64,000 nt of DNA from positions 62,001-126,000 of the forward strand of contig NZ_JABFCL010000006.1 in the NCBI RefSeq assembly GCF_017566145.1. Reading direction: 5' to 3'. The notes below the pieces were generated by a model. It did no database searches and was not told the DNA's origin. It was given only the letters and a program-made list of their open reading frames with translations. Numbering within the stretch: position 1 is the first letter of the stretch; each line of letters opens with the position of its first letter. A program made the translations under genes and the position numbers. Below are positions 50,632 through 61,447 of this stretch, piece after piece. Source of the DNA: Bittarella massiliensis (ex Durand et al. 2017) (GTDB taxonomy: Bacteria; Bacillota; Clostridia; Oscillospirales; Ruminococcaceae).

Positions 50632-51174
50632 CTATTTCGTGTAAACTTCTGGTTTGAGAACGCCGATATAGGGGAGGTTGCGGTACTTCTCGTCATAGTC
50701 CAACCCGTAGCCGATGACGAACTCGTCGGGGACGGTAAAGCCCACATAGGCGGGGGCCACCGCCACCTGGCGGCGCTCGGGCTTGTCGAGCAGGGTGCAG
50801 ATTTTCACCGAGCTGGGCTCCCTGGCCTCCAGCATCTCCATGATGTAGCTAAGAGTCATCCCCGAGTCGAGGATGTCCTCGACAATCAGCAGGTCATAGC
50901 CCTTGAGGTCGATGTCCAGATCCTTGATGATCTTGACCACGCCGGAGGTCTTGACCCCCGCGCCGTAACTTGAAACCGCCATGAAATCGATGGACAGAGG
51001 CAGGTCGATGGCCCGCATCAAATCCGCCATAAAGGCGATCGAGCCCTTGAGCACGCTCACCAGCAGCAGGTTTTTGCCCTGGTAGTCCCGGGTGATCTGC
51101 TCCCCCAGCTCCTGCACCCGCTTTTTGAGCTCCTCTTCGCCGATCAGGGTCTTCAGCACGTCGTCTTTCATCAT
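50632..51174 (-). CDS. hpt: Hypoxanthine phosphoribosyltransferase
   Basis: A 180-residue purine-salvage enzyme that converts hypoxanthine or guanine and PRPP to IMP or GMP. The PRPP-binding loop is LLIVEDILDSGMTLSYI, and LVSVLKGSIAFMADLMRAID has the PPi loop. The C-terminal base-binding DEFVIGYGLDYDEKYRNLP is complete. Two ATGs lie in tandem (51174 and 51171). It is only one base from the end of tilS and 29 bp before ftsH. Confidence 0.95.
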   Translation of the reverse strand: MMKDDVLKTLIGEEELKKRVQELGEQITRDYQGKNLLLVSVLKGSIAFMADLMRAIDLPLSIDFMAVSSYGAGVKTSGVVKIIKDLDIDLKGYDLLIVEDILDSGMTLSYIMEMLEAREPSSVKICTLLDKPERRQVAVAPAYVGFTVPDEFVIGYGLDYDEKYRNLPYIGVLKPEVYTK

Positions 51175-51175
51175 T

Positions 51176-52573
51176 TTATACGTCCTCCCCGCAGTACAGT
51201 ACCGCTATCCTCTCGGTTTTTCCAGTCACGGCGACCCGGGCCGCCACGTCCACGCCGGGGATGCAGACCACCCCTTCGCCGTCAGCGACCACCGGGACCC
51301 GCCCCCGCTCTTCGGGGGGGATACCCAGCTCGCAAAACAGCTTTTTCAGCGTTTTGGTGACGCCCCGCCGGGAGAGGGAGATACTGTCCCCTGCCCGGCG
51401 GCCGCGCGCAACAAGTGTAGTCTTTAGTTTATCATAGTCCATACAATTTATTAAGTGGTTTTTGTGAACTTTTTCTAGAATTGCGCTATTTTCCGCTGTT
51501 GTGACACAGAGGGTGAGGGTTTTGCCAAAAATACTGGCGCTTTTGCCCACCGCCAATTCACAGGGGCGCGACGGCGGGAGGGGGGCAGTCCGCTCCCGGC
51601 AGACGAGGAGTGTCCCCTGGCGGCGCAGGTAGTGCCCGGCGGCCAGCTCCCGCTCCCCCTCCTCCCCCAGAGCCAACCGCGCCACCGCCTCGGCGGCCAG
51701 GGCGGTGGCGGGCAGGGCGCAGTCGGTTAAAAAGAGCCGGGCCACCCGGCCCTGCAGGGCCGGGTGGAGGGCCGCAAAGGCGGCGGCCTCCAGGGACGGG
51801 GATCTCCCGCCGCCGGGGCCCCTGCAAGCAGCATATGCCTCGGCGGCCTGGAGATTGAGAAAATCCCGGTCCTGGGCCAGGTAGCCGGCGGTGGCGGCCA
51901 CCGTTTTTTCCAAACTGGGGTTGAGCTGCCGCAGGGCGGGCAACACCTGCAGCCGGATGCGGTTGCGGGCATAGGCCTCGTCCCCGTTGGTGGAGTCCAC
52001 CACAAAGGGGAGCCCCTCCTCCCGGCAGTACTCCTCCACCTCGGCCCGGGTACAGCCCAGCAGGGGGCGGATAAAGGGACCCCGCACCGGCGGGATGCCG
52101 CAAAGCCCGTCGAGTCCGGCGCGGCGGGTGAGGCGAAAGAGGACGGTCTCCACCTGGTCGGTGAGCTGGTGGGCGGTGGCGATCTTCGCCCCCTCCCGCA
52201 CAGCCAGTTCGCCGAAGAGGCGGTAGCGGATCTCCCGTCCCGCCAGCTCCTCCGAGATGCCCCGGGACCGGGCGGCGGCCCGCACGTCCTCGGAAAAGGC
52301 GTAGAGGGGCACCCCCCACCGCTCGCAGAGATCGCGGACAAATGCCTCGTCCCGCCCGGCCTCCTCCCCCCGCAGCCGGTGGTTGAGATGGCAGGCCGAG
52401 AGCCGGGCTCCCAGCTCCCCCTCACTCGCCAGCAGGGCGTGGAGGAGGGCCACCGAGTCCGGCCCGCCCGAAAGGGCCACGATCACCCGCTCGCCGGGGG
52501 AAAACATCCGGTGCCGCCGCACCGTGTCGCAGACGGCTGCCCGCAGCCCCTCCCCCTTTGGGTTACGGGGCAT
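51176..52573 (-). CDS. tilS: tRNA(Ile)-lysidine synthase TilS
   Basis: A 465-residue PP-loop ATPase that adds lysine to C34 of tRNA-Ile2 so it reads AUA. The PP-loop is VIVALSGGPDSVALLHALL, followed by CHLNHRLRGEEAGRDE and KIATAHQLTDQVETVLFRL. The C-terminal substrate-binding domains are complete. The ATG at 52573 lies just inside the dnaB stop region and is preferred over an earlier ATG at 52597. It lies between dnaB and hpt. Confidence 0.94.
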   Translation of the reverse strand: MPRNPKGEGLRAAVCDTVRRHRMFSPGERVIVALSGGPDSVALLHALLASEGELGARLSACHLNHRLRGEEAGRDEAFVRDLCERWGVPLYAFSEDVRAAARSRGISEELAGREIRYRLFGELAVREGAKIATAHQLTDQVETVLFRLTRRAGLDGLCGIPPVRGPFIRPLLGCTRAEVEEYCREEGLPFVVDSTNGDEAYARNRIRLQVLPALRQLNPSLEKTVAATAGYLAQDRDFLNLQAAEAYAACRGPGGGRSPSLEAAAFAALHPALQGRVARLFLTDCALPATALAAEAVARLALGEEGERELAAGHYLRRQGTLLVCRERTAPLPPSRPCELAVGKSASIFGKTLTLCVTTAENSAILEKVHKNHLINCMDYDKLKTTLVARGRRAGDSISLSRRGVTKTLKKLFCELGIPPEERGRVPVVADGEGVVCIPGVDVAARVAVTGKTERIAVLYCGEDV

Positions 52574-53918
52574 CGCGGTAGGTTTCCAGCGAGGCAAAGC
52601 GGGTGTAGGAGCCGTCCCAGCTGAGCTTCACCGTGTCCACCTCGCCGTGGCGATTTTTGGCCACAATGCACTCGGCGATGTTCACGTCCTCGGTGTCCCG
52701 GTTGTAGTACTCGTCCCGGTAGAGGAACATGACGATGTCGGCGTCCTGCTCGATGGAGCCGGACTCCCGCAGGTCGGAGAGCATTGGCCGCTTGTCGGGC
52801 CGGCTCTCGGGGCCGCGGGAGAGCTGGGAGAGGGTGATGATGGGCACGTCCAGTTCCTTGGCCATGATCTTCAGGCTCCGGGTGATTTCGGACACCTCCG
52901 CCACCCGGCTCTCGATGCGGCGGCCAGAGGTCATGAGCTGCAGGTAGTCGATGACCACCAGCCCCAGGTTCTTGATCCGCCGCAGCCGGGCCTTCATCTC
53001 GGGGACGGTGATCCCCGAGGAGTCGTCGATGTAGATCTCCTTCTGGGAGAGGTGCTCGGCCACCGCCACCAGGTTGGCCCACTCCTGCCCGGTCAGATCG
53101 CCGGTGCGAAAGGCCGAGTTGGAGATGGACGCCTCGCTGGAGAGGACGCGGGAGACCAGCTGCTCCTTGCTCATCTCCAGCGAGAAGATGACCACCGCCT
53201 TGTCGCTGCGGTTGGCCACATTGGTGGCGATGTTGAGGGCGAAACTGGTCTTGCCCATGGCCGGGCGGGCCGCCAGCAGGATCAGGTCGGACTTGTTGAG
53301 GCCGAAAATCAGGCTGTCCACCGCCGAAAAGCCGGTGGAGAGGCCGGTGAAGGCCTGCTTGTCGTCGCCGGAAATCTGCTGCAGGTTGTCAAAGGTGTCG
53401 ATGATGATGCCGTCGATGCGCTGGGGCCCCTGGGTGGTGCGCCCCTGGCGGATGTCGAAGATTTTCTGCTCGGCGATGTCCAGCAGCATCTTGGCGTCCT
53501 GCTCCCCCTCGGAGGTGGTGTCGATGATGTCCCGGGCGGTGTAGAGAAGGGTGCGCAGGTAGTACTTCTCCTCGATGATGCGGGCGTAGGTCTCCATGTT
53601 GGAGAGGGAGGGCACCATCTGGGCGATGTTGGTCAGGTAGATTTTGGCCTGGTCTTTGGTCTCGAAAATCTGCCGGTCGCAGACCTCGTTGAGCAGGGTG
53701 ACAAAGTCAATGGGCTCGCCGGCGGTGAACATCCGGATGATGCAGGCGTAGATCTCCCGGTGCTGGGGGTTGTAAAAGTGTTCGGGCTTCAGCCTTTCCA
53801 ACACGGTGGAGAGGCAGTTGGGGTCGATGAGGATGCCGCCCAGCACCGACTGTTCGGCTTCCAGGTTGTAGGGCATGTTCAGGCCGTACACGTCCCCGGT
53901 TGGTTGCAGCGGTTCCAC
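52563..53918 (-). CDS. dnaB: Replicative DNA helicase DnaB (DnaC in Bacillus)
   Basis: A 451-residue hexameric helicase. The N-terminal helical domain (PYNLEAEQSVLGGILIDPN, in part) binds primase and loader. The RecA-type ATPase has Walker A LAARPAMGKTSFALN, then FSLEMSKEQL and the Walker B LVVIDYLQLM. The start is GTG at 53918, which has GAAGGAGGG seven bases upstream; the longer ATG at 53969 lacks one. rplI precedes and tilS overlaps it. Confidence 0.95.
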   Translation of the reverse strand: MEPLQPTGDVYGLNMPYNLEAEQSVLGGILIDPNCLSTVLERLKPEHFYNPQHREIYACIIRMFTAGEPIDFVTLLNEVCDRQIFETKDQAKIYLTNIAQMVPSLSNMETYARIIEEKYYLRTLLYTARDIIDTTSEGEQDAKMLLDIAEQKIFDIRQGRTTQGPQRIDGIIIDTFDNLQQISGDDKQAFTGLSTGFSAVDSLIFGLNKSDLILLAARPAMGKTSFALNIATNVANRSDKAVVIFSLEMSKEQLVSRVLSSEASISNSAFRTGDLTGQEWANLVAVAEHLSQKEIYIDDSSGITVPEMKARLRRIKNLGLVVIDYLQLMTSGRRIESRVAEVSEITRSLKIMAKELDVPIITLSQLSRGPESRPDKRPMLSDLRESGSIEQDADIVMFLYRDEYYNRDTEDVNIAECIVAKNRHGEVDTVKLSWDGSYTRFASLETYRDAP

Positions 53919-54036
53919 CGCACTCCCTCCTTCTTGGGCGGCGCCCCAGAGGCCCGCCTCGATTTTCACTTACACGGCGAAAGGGGACGCGGGCGGGCCG
54001 GTTTTCCCGGCCCGCCGTCGTCCCCCTGCGGCGCTG

Positions 54037-54483
54037 TTACAGCTCGACCACCGAAACTTTGATCTCCGCCTCGATGGAGTGGGCAAATTTCACCTGGGCA
54101 CTGTAGCTGCCAAAGGCCTTGATGGCCGTGTCCAGCTTGATCTTGCGCTTGTCCACCGCCACGCCGTAAGCGGCCTGCACAGCCTGGGCGATCTCCTTGC
54201 CGGTGACCGAGCCGAAGAGCTTGCCCTCTTTGCCGGCCTTGGCCTTGACGGTGACGATTTTGCCGTTTATCTTGGCGGCCTCCTCCCGGCAGCGGGCAAT
54301 GTCCTCCTGGGTGTGGTGCTCGGCGGCGGCCTGCTTGTTCTTCAGGTCGTTGATGGCCTGGGCGTCGGCCTCGATGGCCAGCCCCTTGGGGAGCAAAAAG
54401 TTGCGGGCGTACCCGTCGGAAACCTTATGTAACTCTCCCTTTTTACCCGTTCCCTTCACGTCCTGTTTCAAAATGACCTGCAT
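54037..54483 (-). CDS. rplI: 50S ribosomal protein L9
   Basis: A 148-residue ribosomal protein. The N-terminal domain QVILKQDVKGTGKKGELHKV and GYARNFLLPKGLAIEA is the L9 signature. A long linker helix joins it to the C-terminal domain (FGSVTGKEIAQAVQAAYGV). The ATG at 54483 has GAGAAGGGAGAG upstream. It sits between gdpP and dnaB, the usual Firmicute order. Confidence 0.96.
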   Translation of the reverse strand: MQVILKQDVKGTGKKGELHKVSDGYARNFLLPKGLAIEADAQAINDLKNKQAAAEHHTQEDIARCREEAAKINGKIVTVKAKAGKEGKLFGSVTGKEIAQAVQAAYGVAVDKRKIKLDTAIKAFGSYSAQVKFAHSIEAEIKVSVVEL

Positions 54484-54535
54484 GGCCGTTCTCTCCCTTC
54501 TCTCCCCCGCTCGCGGGGGTCTTTTCATCTGGTAT

Positions 54536-56512
54536 CTATTGAATGTGATTTTGCTCGTAGTAGAGGTCGATGGATTTTTCCAGCATCTTCACTGCGGTGT
54601 CCAGGCTGGTCTCCCGCAACTGGGCGCCGGCCATGGTGTGGTGCCCCCCGCCGCCCAAACTCTCCAAAATCAACTGGACGTTGAGCTGCCCCAGGGAGCG
54701 CGCCGAGATGTTCACCTGGCTGCCCTGGGAGAAGAGGACGAAGGAGGCCCGCACGTCGGAAATCTCCAGCAACTCGTCCGCCGCCTGGGCCGACACCACC
54801 CGGATGTCGGGGATGTCGTCGGGGGATTTGGCGATGGCGCAGCTCTTGTAGACATGGGCCCCGGTGACGATGGCGGTGCGGTTTTGAAAGTCCTCCATGG
54901 TGGAGGAGAAGAGCCGCTTGACCTCCACCGTGTCGGCCCCCAGGGAGCGCAGGTAGCCCGCCGCCTCAAAGGTCTTGACCCCGGTCTTGACGGCGAAGTT
55001 CTTGGTGTCCAAAACCAGCCCGGCCAGCAGGGCCTCGGCGAAGACGGCCTCCACCTCCTTCTCCCCGTCGCCCAGGTACTGCAGCAGCTCAGCCACCATC
55101 TCGGAGGCGGAGGAGGCGTAGGGCTCGTGGTAGAAGATGACGGCGTTTTCGATGTAGTCGACCCGCTTGCGGTGGTGGTCGATCACCACCACCGACTTGC
55201 ACCGCTCCAGCAGCTCGGGCACCTCCACCATCGGCTTGGCGTGGGTGTCCATCACCGCCACCAAAGTCTCGTCATCCACCAGGTCGCGGGCCGCGGAGGC
55301 GTCGACAAAGAGGGATTCAAATCCGGCGGCGCCGATCTGCTCGATGAGGGGGGCCGAGAGGGTGGTCTGCCGGTCGATGGCCACAAAGGCGTCGATTCCC
55401 AGCAGCCGCAGTCCCCGGCAGAGCCCGGCGGAGGAGCCCACGCTGTCCATGTCGGAGAAGCGGTGGCCCATGATGATGACCTGCCGGTGGATTTTACAGA
55501 GTTCCAGCAGGGCGGAGGCGATGATTCGCGCCCGCACCTTGGTGCGCTTCTCTACCCCCTTGGAGACCCCGCCGTAAAAGTCGTAGCCGTTGACGGTCTT
55601 GACCGCCACCTGGTCGCCCCCCCGGCCCAGGGCCATGTCCAGGGCGTGGCGGGAGGTCTCCAGGTTGCCGGTGAGGTTGTCCGGCTGCATCCCCACCCCG
55701 ATGGAGACGGTGATGGGCACCTTGCCGTCCACCGTGATCTTGCGCACGTCGTCGAGGATGGAGAAGCGCTCCTCAATGATCTTGTGCATGTAGCGGTACT
55801 CCACCACGGCGAAGAAGCGGCGGTTGTTCATCTTGATGAGGATGCCGTTTTGCCGGCCCACAAATTCCTCCAGACTCCGCTCCACCTCGCCGGTGACCCG
55901 GGCCTTCTCGCTCTCCTTATAGGACTGGAGGATGTCGTCGTAGTTGTCCACCAGGATGCTGAAGATGCAGGGGCGGGACTGCAGGTACTCGATGGAGTCT
56001 CGCTTGAGCTTGGTGGTCTCGCAGAGATAGATCACCGAGGCCTCCCGCCCCTCCCGCAGGGAGACGGCGGCAAAGGCCGAGAAGAACCGGTCGCCAATGC
56101 GAACCGGGCACCCGGTTGGCTGCTTGGCCTTGGCCAGGTTGAAGCCGGAGATGAGCCGGGAGAGGCCGTCGCTGAAACAGTCCCCCTCCCCCTTGCCGAA
56201 GAGGGCGGCAAAGAGGCCGTTGTGCCAGAGGATCTCCCCGTCCGCCGCGGTGACCGCCGTGGGCAGGGGAAAGGACTGGATGGCCGCCCCCCGCTCAAAG
56301 GTGATGTCGGAAGCCACCACATCGATGACCTGAAAGGCCCGCCGGCGCAGACCGGCGATCATCCACCAGGCGACGGCCACCACCCCGGCAGAGACCACAC
56401 CCATGGCCGCGCAGAGCAGCGGGTGGACAAACCAGGCCAGCGCTGTCAACAACACACAGCAGCCTGCGATCACGTAGAGGAGGGGATAAAATCCCTTGTA
56501 GCTTTTCTTCAC
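54536..56512 (-). CDS. gdpP: Cyclic-di-AMP phosphodiesterase GdpP
   Basis: A 658-residue membrane protein that hydrolyses cyclic di-AMP. Two transmembrane helices (residues 10-55) come first, then a degenerate PAS domain (VTAADGEILWHNGLFAAL), a degenerate GGDEF domain and DHH-DHHA1 phosphodiesterase domains. The metal sites are VIMGHRFSDMDSVGSSAGL, AVMDTHAKP, VVIDHHRK; GGGGHHTMAGAQL closes DHHA1. Two levels of nucleotide signalling thus occur here with the HD-GYP protein at the left edge. It leads into rplI 52 bp on. Confidence 0.95.
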   Translation of the reverse strand: MKKSYKGFYPLLYVIAGCCVLLTALAWFVHPLLCAAMGVVSAGVVAVAWWMIAGLRRRAFQVIDVVASDITFERGAAIQSFPLPTAVTAADGEILWHNGLFAALFGKGEGDCFSDGLSRLISGFNLAKAKQPTGCPVRIGDRFFSAFAAVSLREGREASVIYLCETTKLKRDSIEYLQSRPCIFSILVDNYDDILQSYKESEKARVTGEVERSLEEFVGRQNGILIKMNNRRFFAVVEYRYMHKIIEERFSILDDVRKITVDGKVPITVSIGVGMQPDNLTGNLETSRHALDMALGRGGDQVAVKTVNGYDFYGGVSKGVEKRTKVRARIIASALLELCKIHRQVIIMGHRFSDMDSVGSSAGLCRGLRLLGIDAFVAIDRQTTLSAPLIEQIGAAGFESLFVDASAARDLVDDETLVAVMDTHAKPMVEVPELLERCKSVVVIDHHRKRVDYIENAVIFYHEPYASSASEMVAELLQYLGDGEKEVEAVFAEALLAGLVLDTKNFAVKTGVKTFEAAGYLRSLGADTVEVKRLFSSTMEDFQNRTAIVTGAHVYKSCAIAKSPDDIPDIRVVSAQAADELLEISDVRASFVLFSQGSQVNISARSLGQLNVQLILESLGGGGHHTMAGAQLRETSLDTAVKMLEKSIDLYYEQNHIQ

Positions 56513-56564
56513 GCCTTCACCTTCCCAATGGCGCCGCCCCGCCTGGGGCGGCCAGATCGTTGCC

Positions 56565-58664
56565 TCAGACCTCCATGATGATGGGGAGGATCATGGGGCT
56601 GCGCTTGGTCTTTTGAAAGAGGAACATGGACAGGGCTTCGCGGATGTTCAGCTTCAAGTCGGCCCAGTCGTTGACCTCCCTCTCCAGGCACTTGTCGAGG
56701 GTTTTGGAAACCACCGCCCGGGCCTCTTTGATCAGCTGCTCGCTCTCGCGCACATAGACAAAGCCGCGGGTGACGATGTCGGGGCCGGCGACCACTTCGC
56801 TGGTCTCGGAGTCGATGGTGATGACGATGGTCAGCAGTCCGTCCTCGCTCAAGCGCTTGCGGTCGCGCAGGACAATGCTGCCCACGTCGCCCACGCCCAG
56901 GCCGTCGACCATGACCCTGCCGGCAGTGACCAGCTCGTCCTTCTTGACGCCCCGGGGCCCGAACTCGACCACCCGGCCGTTTTCACTGATGACGATGTTC
57001 TTCTCGGGGATGCCCAAAGAGCGGCCGAGACCGGCGTTTTTGATGAGGTGGCGGTACTCGCCGTGCACCGGCATAAAGTACTGGGGCTTGGTCAAGGCGA
57101 GGATGGTCTTGAGCTCGCCCTGGCAGGCGTGGCCGGAGACGTGCACCTCGTACATGCTCTCGTAGATGACCTCGGCCCCCAGCTTGAAGAGGGCGTTGAC
57201 CACATTGCCCACATGCTTTTCGTTGCCGGGGATGGGCCGGGCCGAGATGATGATGAAGTCGCGGCTGTTGACCGACAGCTGCCGGTGGGTGCCGTTTGCC
57301 ATCCGCGAGAGGGCGGCCATGGGCTCTCCCTGGCTGCCGGTGGTGATGACCACCAGCTTCTCCGGCGGGTAATCGCCGGCCTCGTCCAATTCGATGAGCT
57401 GGCCCTTGGGCACCTTGAGGTAGCCCAGTTCGATGGCGCGGGCGGTGACGTTTTCCATGCTGCGGCCGCTGACGAGGACCTTGCGCCGGAACTTGTGGGC
57501 GGTGTCGATGATCTGCTGGATGCGGTGGATGTTGGAGGCGAAGCTGGCGATGATGATCCGCCGGTTGCCCGCCTTGGCAAAGAGGTTTTCAAAGGAGCGG
57601 CCCACGCTGCGCTCAGAGGCGGTCATGCCGGGGCGCTCGGCGTTGGTGGAGTCCATCAGCAGGGCGGTGACCCCCTCCTTGCCCAGTTCGGCAAAGCGGG
57701 CCAGGTCGATCATCTCCCCGTCAATGGGGTCGTAGTCGATCTTGAAGTCGCCGGTGTGCACCAGCGTCCCCGCGGGGGTGTGGAAGGCCAGCGCCACCGC
57801 GCCGGGGATGGAGTGGTTGACCCGGATGAACTCGACTTGCATCTTGCCCAGCTGCACCCGGTCGCCGGCGGCCACCACGTTGAGCTTGCTCTTTTCCAGC
57901 AGGCGGTGCTCCTCCAGCTTGCCCTCCACCAGGCCCAGGGTGAGCCGGGTGCCGTAGAGGGGGACGCTGATCTCCTTTAAGAGATAGGGCAGACCGCCGA
58001 TGTGGTCCTCGTGTCCGTGGGTGAGAACCACGCCGCGAATCCGCTTTTTGTTTTCGATCAAATAGGTGAAGTCGGGGATGACGATGTCCACCCCGGGCAT
58101 GTCGCTGTCGGGGAAGGTGAGGCCGCAGTCGATGACCACGATGTCATCGCCGTACTCGACGGCGGTGCAGTTTTTGCCCACCTCGTGCAGTCCCCCCAGG
58201 GGGACGATGCGCAGCGGCAGAGCGCCGCCCTTTTTGCCCGAAGCGGACTTTTTGCGGCCGCCAAAGGGGATCTTTTTCTTCCCCTCGGCCGGGAGCTGAT
58301 TGGAGGGGGCGATGGCCGGGGCCGCTGCACTCTGGGCGGCGGCTGCGGTCTTGGCCGCCTGGGCGGGGGTCGCCTTTTTGGGCTGGCGGCTGCGGCTCGA
58401 GGGCCGCCGCTGACCGCCCTGGGCGGGCTGCTTGGCCGCCGCGGCCTGTTTTTTCTGGGGGGCCTGCTTTTGCTGGACGGGCTGCTTGGCCGCGCCCGTC
58501 TGGGCCTGCTCCTGCGCCTTGGCCGCCTGGGCGGGGGTCGCCTTTTTGGCGGGGCGGCCCTGCCCCTGGCGGGGGCGGCGGTTGCCGCCGCTGCGGCCGC
58601 TCTTTTTCTGCTGGGGCTGGGAAGCCCCCTGGGACTTGTTCTTGTCGGTGGTTGATTCTGCCAT
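56565..58664 (-). CDS. rnj: Ribonuclease J with long basic N-terminal extension
   Basis: A 699-residue beta-CASP metallo-beta-lactamase RNase (endo and 5'-exonuclease) of mRNA decay. The catalytic core begins near residue 150 (LRIVPLGGLHEVGKN) and has TGSQGEPMAALSRMA and LTHGHEDHIGGLPYLL. The first 148 residues are an extra, low-complexity tail rich in K, A, Q and R with two exact KKATPAQAAK repeats (40-49 and 96-105). Such tails are not needed for the fold and may bind RNA. GGAGGAAC before the ATG; promoter at 58878-58906 with a leader of about 200 nt. Confidence 0.94.
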   Translation of the reverse strand: MAESTTDKNKSQGASQPQQKKSGRSGGNRRPRQGQGRPAKKATPAQAAKAQEQAQTGAAKQPVQQKQAPQKKQAAAAKQPAQGGQRRPSSRSRQPKKATPAQAAKTAAAAQSAAAPAIAPSNQLPAEGKKKIPFGGRKKSASGKKGGALPLRIVPLGGLHEVGKNCTAVEYGDDIVVIDCGLTFPDSDMPGVDIVIPDFTYLIENKKRIRGVVLTHGHEDHIGGLPYLLKEISVPLYGTRLTLGLVEGKLEEHRLLEKSKLNVVAAGDRVQLGKMQVEFIRVNHSIPGAVALAFHTPAGTLVHTGDFKIDYDPIDGEMIDLARFAELGKEGVTALLMDSTNAERPGMTASERSVGRSFENLFAKAGNRRIIIASFASNIHRIQQIIDTAHKFRRKVLVSGRSMENVTARAIELGYLKVPKGQLIELDEAGDYPPEKLVVITTGSQGEPMAALSRMANGTHRQLSVNSRDFIIISARPIPGNEKHVGNVVNALFKLGAEVIYESMYEVHVSGHACQGELKTILALTKPQYFMPVHGEYRHLIKNAGLGRSLGIPEKNIVISENGRVVEFGPRGVKKDELVTAGRVMVDGLGVGDVGSIVLRDRKRLSEDGLLTIVITIDSETSEVVAGPDIVTRGFVYVRESEQLIKEARAVVSKTLDKCLEREVNDWADLKLNIREALSMFLFQKTKRSPMILPIIMEV

Positions 58665-58877
58665 TTGTTCCTCCTGTTACTGCGGGGCGGGCCCTTTGGG
58701 CACAGCCGCCGCAGGCGCCCCGCAGGGCGCCTCTTTCTTTTCGTTGATTGGATTGTAGGATTTTCCGAATGCCCGGAAAGGGTGCGCAGCCGCCCGGCTC
58801 TGCCGACGCGCAGAGGGTCTGCGGCCACGCGCTGCGCCAAAGGGCGCAGGGAAAAACGTACAGATACAGATAAAATC

Positions 58878-58906
58878 ATACTATCCGTTTTCCCCGCAAA
58901 TGTCAA
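58878..58906 (-). promoter_or_regulatory. Promoter of the RNase J gene
   Basis: Minus strand: TTGACA (58901-58906), 17-bp spacer, TAGTAT (58878-58883). A consensus -35 and good -10; the leader to the start codon is about 200 nt. Confidence 0.75.
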
Positions 58907-58996
58907 GGAAGGGGAAGCGCCTCCCCCGCCCTTCCGTCTTTTCCCAGTATGGGCCGTTTGGACGAGAAATATCTCCCCTCCTCCAAGGGCCGGCGC

Positions 58997-59025
58997 TTGT
59001 GCCGCCGGTCCTTTTTGGGTATACT
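58997..59025 (+). promoter_or_regulatory. Promoter of rnhA
   Basis: TTGTGC (58997-59002), 17-bp spacer, TATACT (59020-59025), about 60 bp upstream of rnhA. Confidence 0.65.
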
Positions 59026-59086
59026 GGAAAAAGCGCCGGCCCCCATCTGTTGCGGCGGGGGCCAGGCGGGAAAGGGAGGCAGAGAG

Positions 59087-59539
59087 ATGCCTGCAAATCA
59101 AGTGGAAATTTTTACCGACGGCGCCTGCAGCGGCAACCCCGGCCCCGGGGGCTGGGGCGCCATCCTCCGCTGCGGCGACGCGGTGCGGGAGCTCTCCGGC
59201 GGGGAGGCCCAGACCACCAACAACCGCATGGAACTGACCGCCGCCATCGAGGCCCTGGCCGCCCTCAAACGCCCCTGCCAGGTGGAGCTCTACTCCGACT
59301 CCAAATACCTGGTGGACGGGGTGCAGAAGGGCTGGGCTGTGGGCTGGCGAAAAAACGGCTGGCGCAAGGGAAACAAGGAGCCCGCCCTCAACCCCGACCT
59401 CTGGGGGCGGCTGCTGGAGCTGCTGGAGACCCACCAGGTGACCCTGCACTGGGTCAAGGGCCACGCCGGCCACCCGGAAAACGAGCGCTGCGACGCTCTG
59501 GCGGTGGCCCAGCGCGACCGCTTCGCCGCCGGGCGCTGA
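59087..59539 (+). CDS. rnhA: Ribonuclease HI
   Basis: A 150-residue enzyme that cuts RNA in RNA-DNA hybrids. The catalytic set is visible: D in [18 protein letters not shown] in [14 protein letters not shown] in [13 protein letters not shown], and D in [30 protein letters not shown] has the handle-loop His. GGGAGG seven bases before ATG 59087; upstream in-frame residues are not conserved. It is a single gene with its own promoter. Confidence 0.96.
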   Translation: MPANQVEIFTDGACSGNPGPGGWGAILRCGDAVRELSGGEAQTTNNRMELTAAIEALAALKRPCQVELYSDSKYLVDGVQKGWAVGWRKNGWRKGNKEPALNPDLWGRLLELLETHQVTLHWVKGHAGHPENERCDALAVAQRDRFAAGR

Positions 59540-59648
59540 TCGGCTGTCGCCAATCGGGGCGGCGGGGAATACCATTTTATCAGAGCCCGCTTTTGGGCCG
59601 GGCCCCCCTCCTTCGGCGGCCTCCCTTTGAAAAAAGACGGGCGGGCCC

Positions 59649-59677
59649 TTGCAATCCATACTAAATTGGTGTATATT
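59649..59677 (+). promoter_or_regulatory. Promoter of the iscS operon
   Basis: TTGCAA (59649-59654), 17-bp spacer, TATATT (59672-59677). Confidence 0.7.
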
Positions 59678-59751
59678 AGAGCCGACGGGTCCCCCAGCCG
59701 CGCCAGAGGGCGCAGCTGGCCCCCATTTTACAGAGATATGAGGTGTGATCC

Positions 59752-60939
<1,188 letters not shown>

Positions 60940-61021
60940 CGCCCGGCCGGGCGCGAGCGGACCTTTCCCCCGAACGCGCCCCTCTCAACACACATTTTAA
61001 AACCGGAAAGGCGGATGACAA

Positions 61022-61447
61022 ATGCTCTATTCTGAAAAGGTACTGGATCACTTCTCCAACCCCCGCAACGTGGGCGAGATCGAGGACGCCGACGCCGTCG
61101 GCGAGGTGGGCAACGCCAAGTGCGGCGACATTATGAAGATGTACTTGAAGATCGACGGGGACACCATCACCGACGTGAAGTTCAAGACCTTCGGCTGCGG
61201 TGCGGCCATCGCCACCAGCTCGATCGCCACCGAGATGATCAAGGGCAAGAAGATCAGCGAAGCGCTGAAACTCTCCAACAAGGCGGTGGTCGAGGCGCTG
61301 GACGGATTGCCCCCGGCCAAGATTCACTGTTCGGTGCTGGCCGAGCAGGCGGTAAAGGCCGCCCTGAGCGACTACTACCGCAAGCAGGGCATCGACCCGA
61401 CCCCCATCGTGGGGGAGATCGGCGACTGCGAAGCCTGCCATGGCTGA
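61022..61447 (+). CDS. iscU: Iron-sulfur cluster scaffold protein (IscU/NifU N-terminal)
   Basis: A 141-residue scaffold. The three conserved cysteines are in VGNAKCGDIMKMYL, FKTFGCGAAIATSSI and PAKIHCSVLAEQAV. Such proteins take sulfur from the desulfurase and iron to build a [2Fe-2S] cluster. It ends with DCEACHG, an additional Cys pair common in clostridial NifU-like proteins. AAAGGCGG before ATG 61022. The stop overlaps mnmA by eight bases. Confidence 0.94.
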   Translation: MLYSEKVLDHFSNPRNVGEIEDADAVGEVGNAKCGDIMKMYLKIDGDTITDVKFKTFGCGAAIATSSIATEMIKGKKISEALKLSNKAVVEALDGLPPAKIHCSVLAEQAVKAALSDYYRKQGIDPTPIVGEIGDCEACHG

